Under the pieces are notes generated by a model. It was not told where the DNA came from. It saw only the letters and a program-made list of their open reading frames with translations, and did not search any database. Both the position numbers and the translations under genes were made by a program. Shown here in pieces: positions 34,830 through 35,753 of a stretch of 35,753 nucleotides of DNA; position 1 is the stretch's first letter, and each line of letters starts with the position of its first letter. This DNA is from Candidatus Avilachnospira avicola. GTDB taxonomy: Bacteria > Bacillota > Clostridia > Lachnospirales > Lachnospiraceae. Location: positions 1-35,753 of the forward strand of contig DVNQ01000075.1 of NCBI GenBank assembly GCA_018714245.1, in the 5' to 3' direction.

Positions 34830-34857
34830 ATGCGCCCGCAAAGATCTGCGGGCGCAT
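34830..34857 (-). terminator. Strong hairpin between binding-protein gene and ATPase gene (attenuator or mRNA stabiliser)
   Basis: An 11-bp perfect GC-rich stem, ATGCGCCCGCA (34830-34840) and TGCGGGCGCAT (34847-34857), with a 6-base loop. On the minus strand it is followed by TTAAATA, not a full T-run. In binding-protein ABC operons such hairpins commonly reduce read-through and protect the upstream message, keeping the binding protein in excess. The remaining bases of the 127-bp gap show only the ATPase ribosome binding site and the short repeat. Confidence 0.7.
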
Positions 34858-34895
34858 ATATAAGCTTTTATAAGCTCAGATCTTTCCTTTTATGA

Positions 34896-35753
34896 TCAGA
34901 AATCATAGAACGGGCAAAGGATCAGATAGAAGTTATCCAGCTCTCCGTTGGAATCGGAATAGTTGGAGATCTGTGTATCATCACCGCCAATAGCCTTGAT
35001 CTCTGCGAAAAGTGCTTCCTCATTGTAGGTAGATCCTTCATCAGGAGTGATCTCGCCTTCACAGTACTTGATACCGTACTCAACGCCTGCCTCGATCATA
35101 AGCATGTTGATGGGTACCTCCCAGGTAGACATCCTTCCGGAGTTGCCTGCCTCTGCAACTGCTGCAGTGATCTGATCAAGCATATACTGTACATCGCCCT
35201 CGTGTCCCTCTGTAGAGATGTTGAAGGCTGACGGATATCCGTGATAAGGGCTCGGGCAGCACTGCTGAGGGAATATAGCTCCGGTCTCAGCTACCTGCTG
35301 GATGAGCGGGGTCATCATGGAGCAGTTGGTAGCAAAGAATGCTGTATCCTTTCCGTACTGCTCTACAAGAACAGGGATGTTCTCGGTGATCCATGCCTGT
35401 GCTCCGGTAACACCTGCATCACCTGTAGGATCGGGAGCGGTAGCATCAACGAACTCGAGTCCAAGCTCCTCACAGGTCTGCTTCATAAGGTCACGACGTG
35501 CACCGATGGTAGCGTATCCAAGGTGACGCTCAAATGAAATATGAACGAAGGTCTTTGCACCCTGCTTTGCAGCCTGCTCAGGAACTGTACGTCCCATGGA
35601 GAGCTCATCAACAAGGAGACATATGTCAGCTGCATCTGCTATAACAGCGGGATCCTCTGCACATACTCCGCAGATGAAAAGGATATCATCACGGGTCTCT
35701 CTTACTCTCTCGATAGCTGCGGTAGCTCCGGGAACTGCCTGAACGAATACGAT
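34896..35753 (-). CDS. DUF3798 family substrate-binding protein of an ABC transporter (5' end outside window)
   Basis: The frame is open to the right edge, giving 285 residues without the N-terminus; any lipoprotein signal is outside. Segments DDILFICGVCAEDPAVIADAADI, VDELSMGRTVPEQAAKQGAKTFVH, GARRDLMKQTCEELGLEFV, TNCSMMTPLIQQV and CPSPYHGYPSAFN match the DUF3798 family, periplasmic-binding-like proteins of Clostridia and Spirochaetes. Immediately downstream lie the double-ABC ATPase and two permeases, so it is the extracytoplasmic receptor. Its ligand has not been established. Three cysteines near the middle and end (NCSMM, QQCCPS) are notable for an exported protein. An internal Met at 35597 is not the true start. 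Confidence 0.82.
   Translation of the reverse strand: MVFVQAVPGATAAIERVRETRDDILFICGVCAEDPAVIADAADICLLVDELSMGRTVPEQAAKQGAKTFVHISFERHLGYATIGARRDLMKQTCEELGLEFVDATAPDPTGDAGVTGAQAWITENIPVLVEQYGKDTAFFATNCSMMTPLIQQVAETGAIFPQQCCPSPYHGYPSAFNISTEGHEGDVQYMLDQITAAVAEAGNSGRMSTWEVPINMLMIEAGVEYGIKYCEGEITPDEGSTYNEEALFAEIKAIGGDDTQISNYSDSNGELDNFYLILCPFYDF

Noticed and set aside
1-35753. CRISPR array, tRNA/rRNA genes, insertion sequences, prophage or attachment sites
   Set aside because: No regularly spaced repeats, no transposase or integrase product and no tRNA-like cloverleaf were seen while reading both strands.

Overview
The window looks like a chromosomal segment from a Clostridia-class Firmicute, most likely a Lachnospiraceae-type anaerobe. 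This is inferred from AGGAGG-type ribosome binding sites, sigma-A-like promoters, a bacterial GlnRS in a Firmicute setting, a CBS/DRTGG family II pyrophosphatase, a FeoA-FeoB fusion, a 1445-residue double acyl-CoA dehydratase activase, HemZ, several ferredoxin-like oxidoreductases and a DUF3798-linked sugar-type ABC transporter. There is no integrase, transposase, tRNA, rRNA, CRISPR or phage gene. Genes are tightly packed, with many 4-base ATGA stop/start overlaps.

Layout. (1) 1-4830: the 3' end of greA converges on a minus-strand operon read corA, rhomboid-like pseudoprotease, pyk, NUDIX hydrolase, apt; a shared bidirectional terminator separates them. (2) 4930-11951: plus-strand cluster with a structured leader, a giant activase, an ATGA-coupled Mn-dependent CBS pyrophosphatase and a class I glutamine amidotransferase-like hydrolase; its terminator lies inside the 3' end of convergent bioY. 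(3) 11909-13544: divergent bioY/birA biotin pair, with a BirA-like operator covering the bioY -35 box. (4) 13515-19918: minus-strand operon glnS, rel, MBL-fold hydrolase, hemZ with a clear promoter. (5) 19931-21131: DUF362 protein with two ferredoxin clusters, minus strand. (6) 21179-23462: DUF1538 membrane protein plus a tandem PII-like protein; the promoter sits so close to the ATG that the message appears leaderless. (7) 23495-30523: minus-strand operon of an Fe-S aldo/keto reductase, second DUF362 protein, ABC exporter, FeoA-FeoB and Tag, behind a promoter whose -10 box lies in a 36-bp dyad. (8) 30526-35753: minus-strand transporter operon of a DUF3798 binding protein (cut by the window edge), double ABC ATPase and two permeases, with a strong hairpin after the binding-protein gene and a terminator at the end.

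How the genes work together: most of the window is housekeeping (glycolysis, purine salvage, stringent response, tRNA charging, biotin, iron, base-excision repair). The least explained parts are the DUF1538/tandem-PII pair, the giant double activase, the redox/iron operon with its palindromic promoter, and the DUF3798 transporter. Several start codons were reassigned here from ribosome-binding-site position (corA TTG, ABC ATPase TTG, pyk, activase, DUF362, AKR, both permeases).
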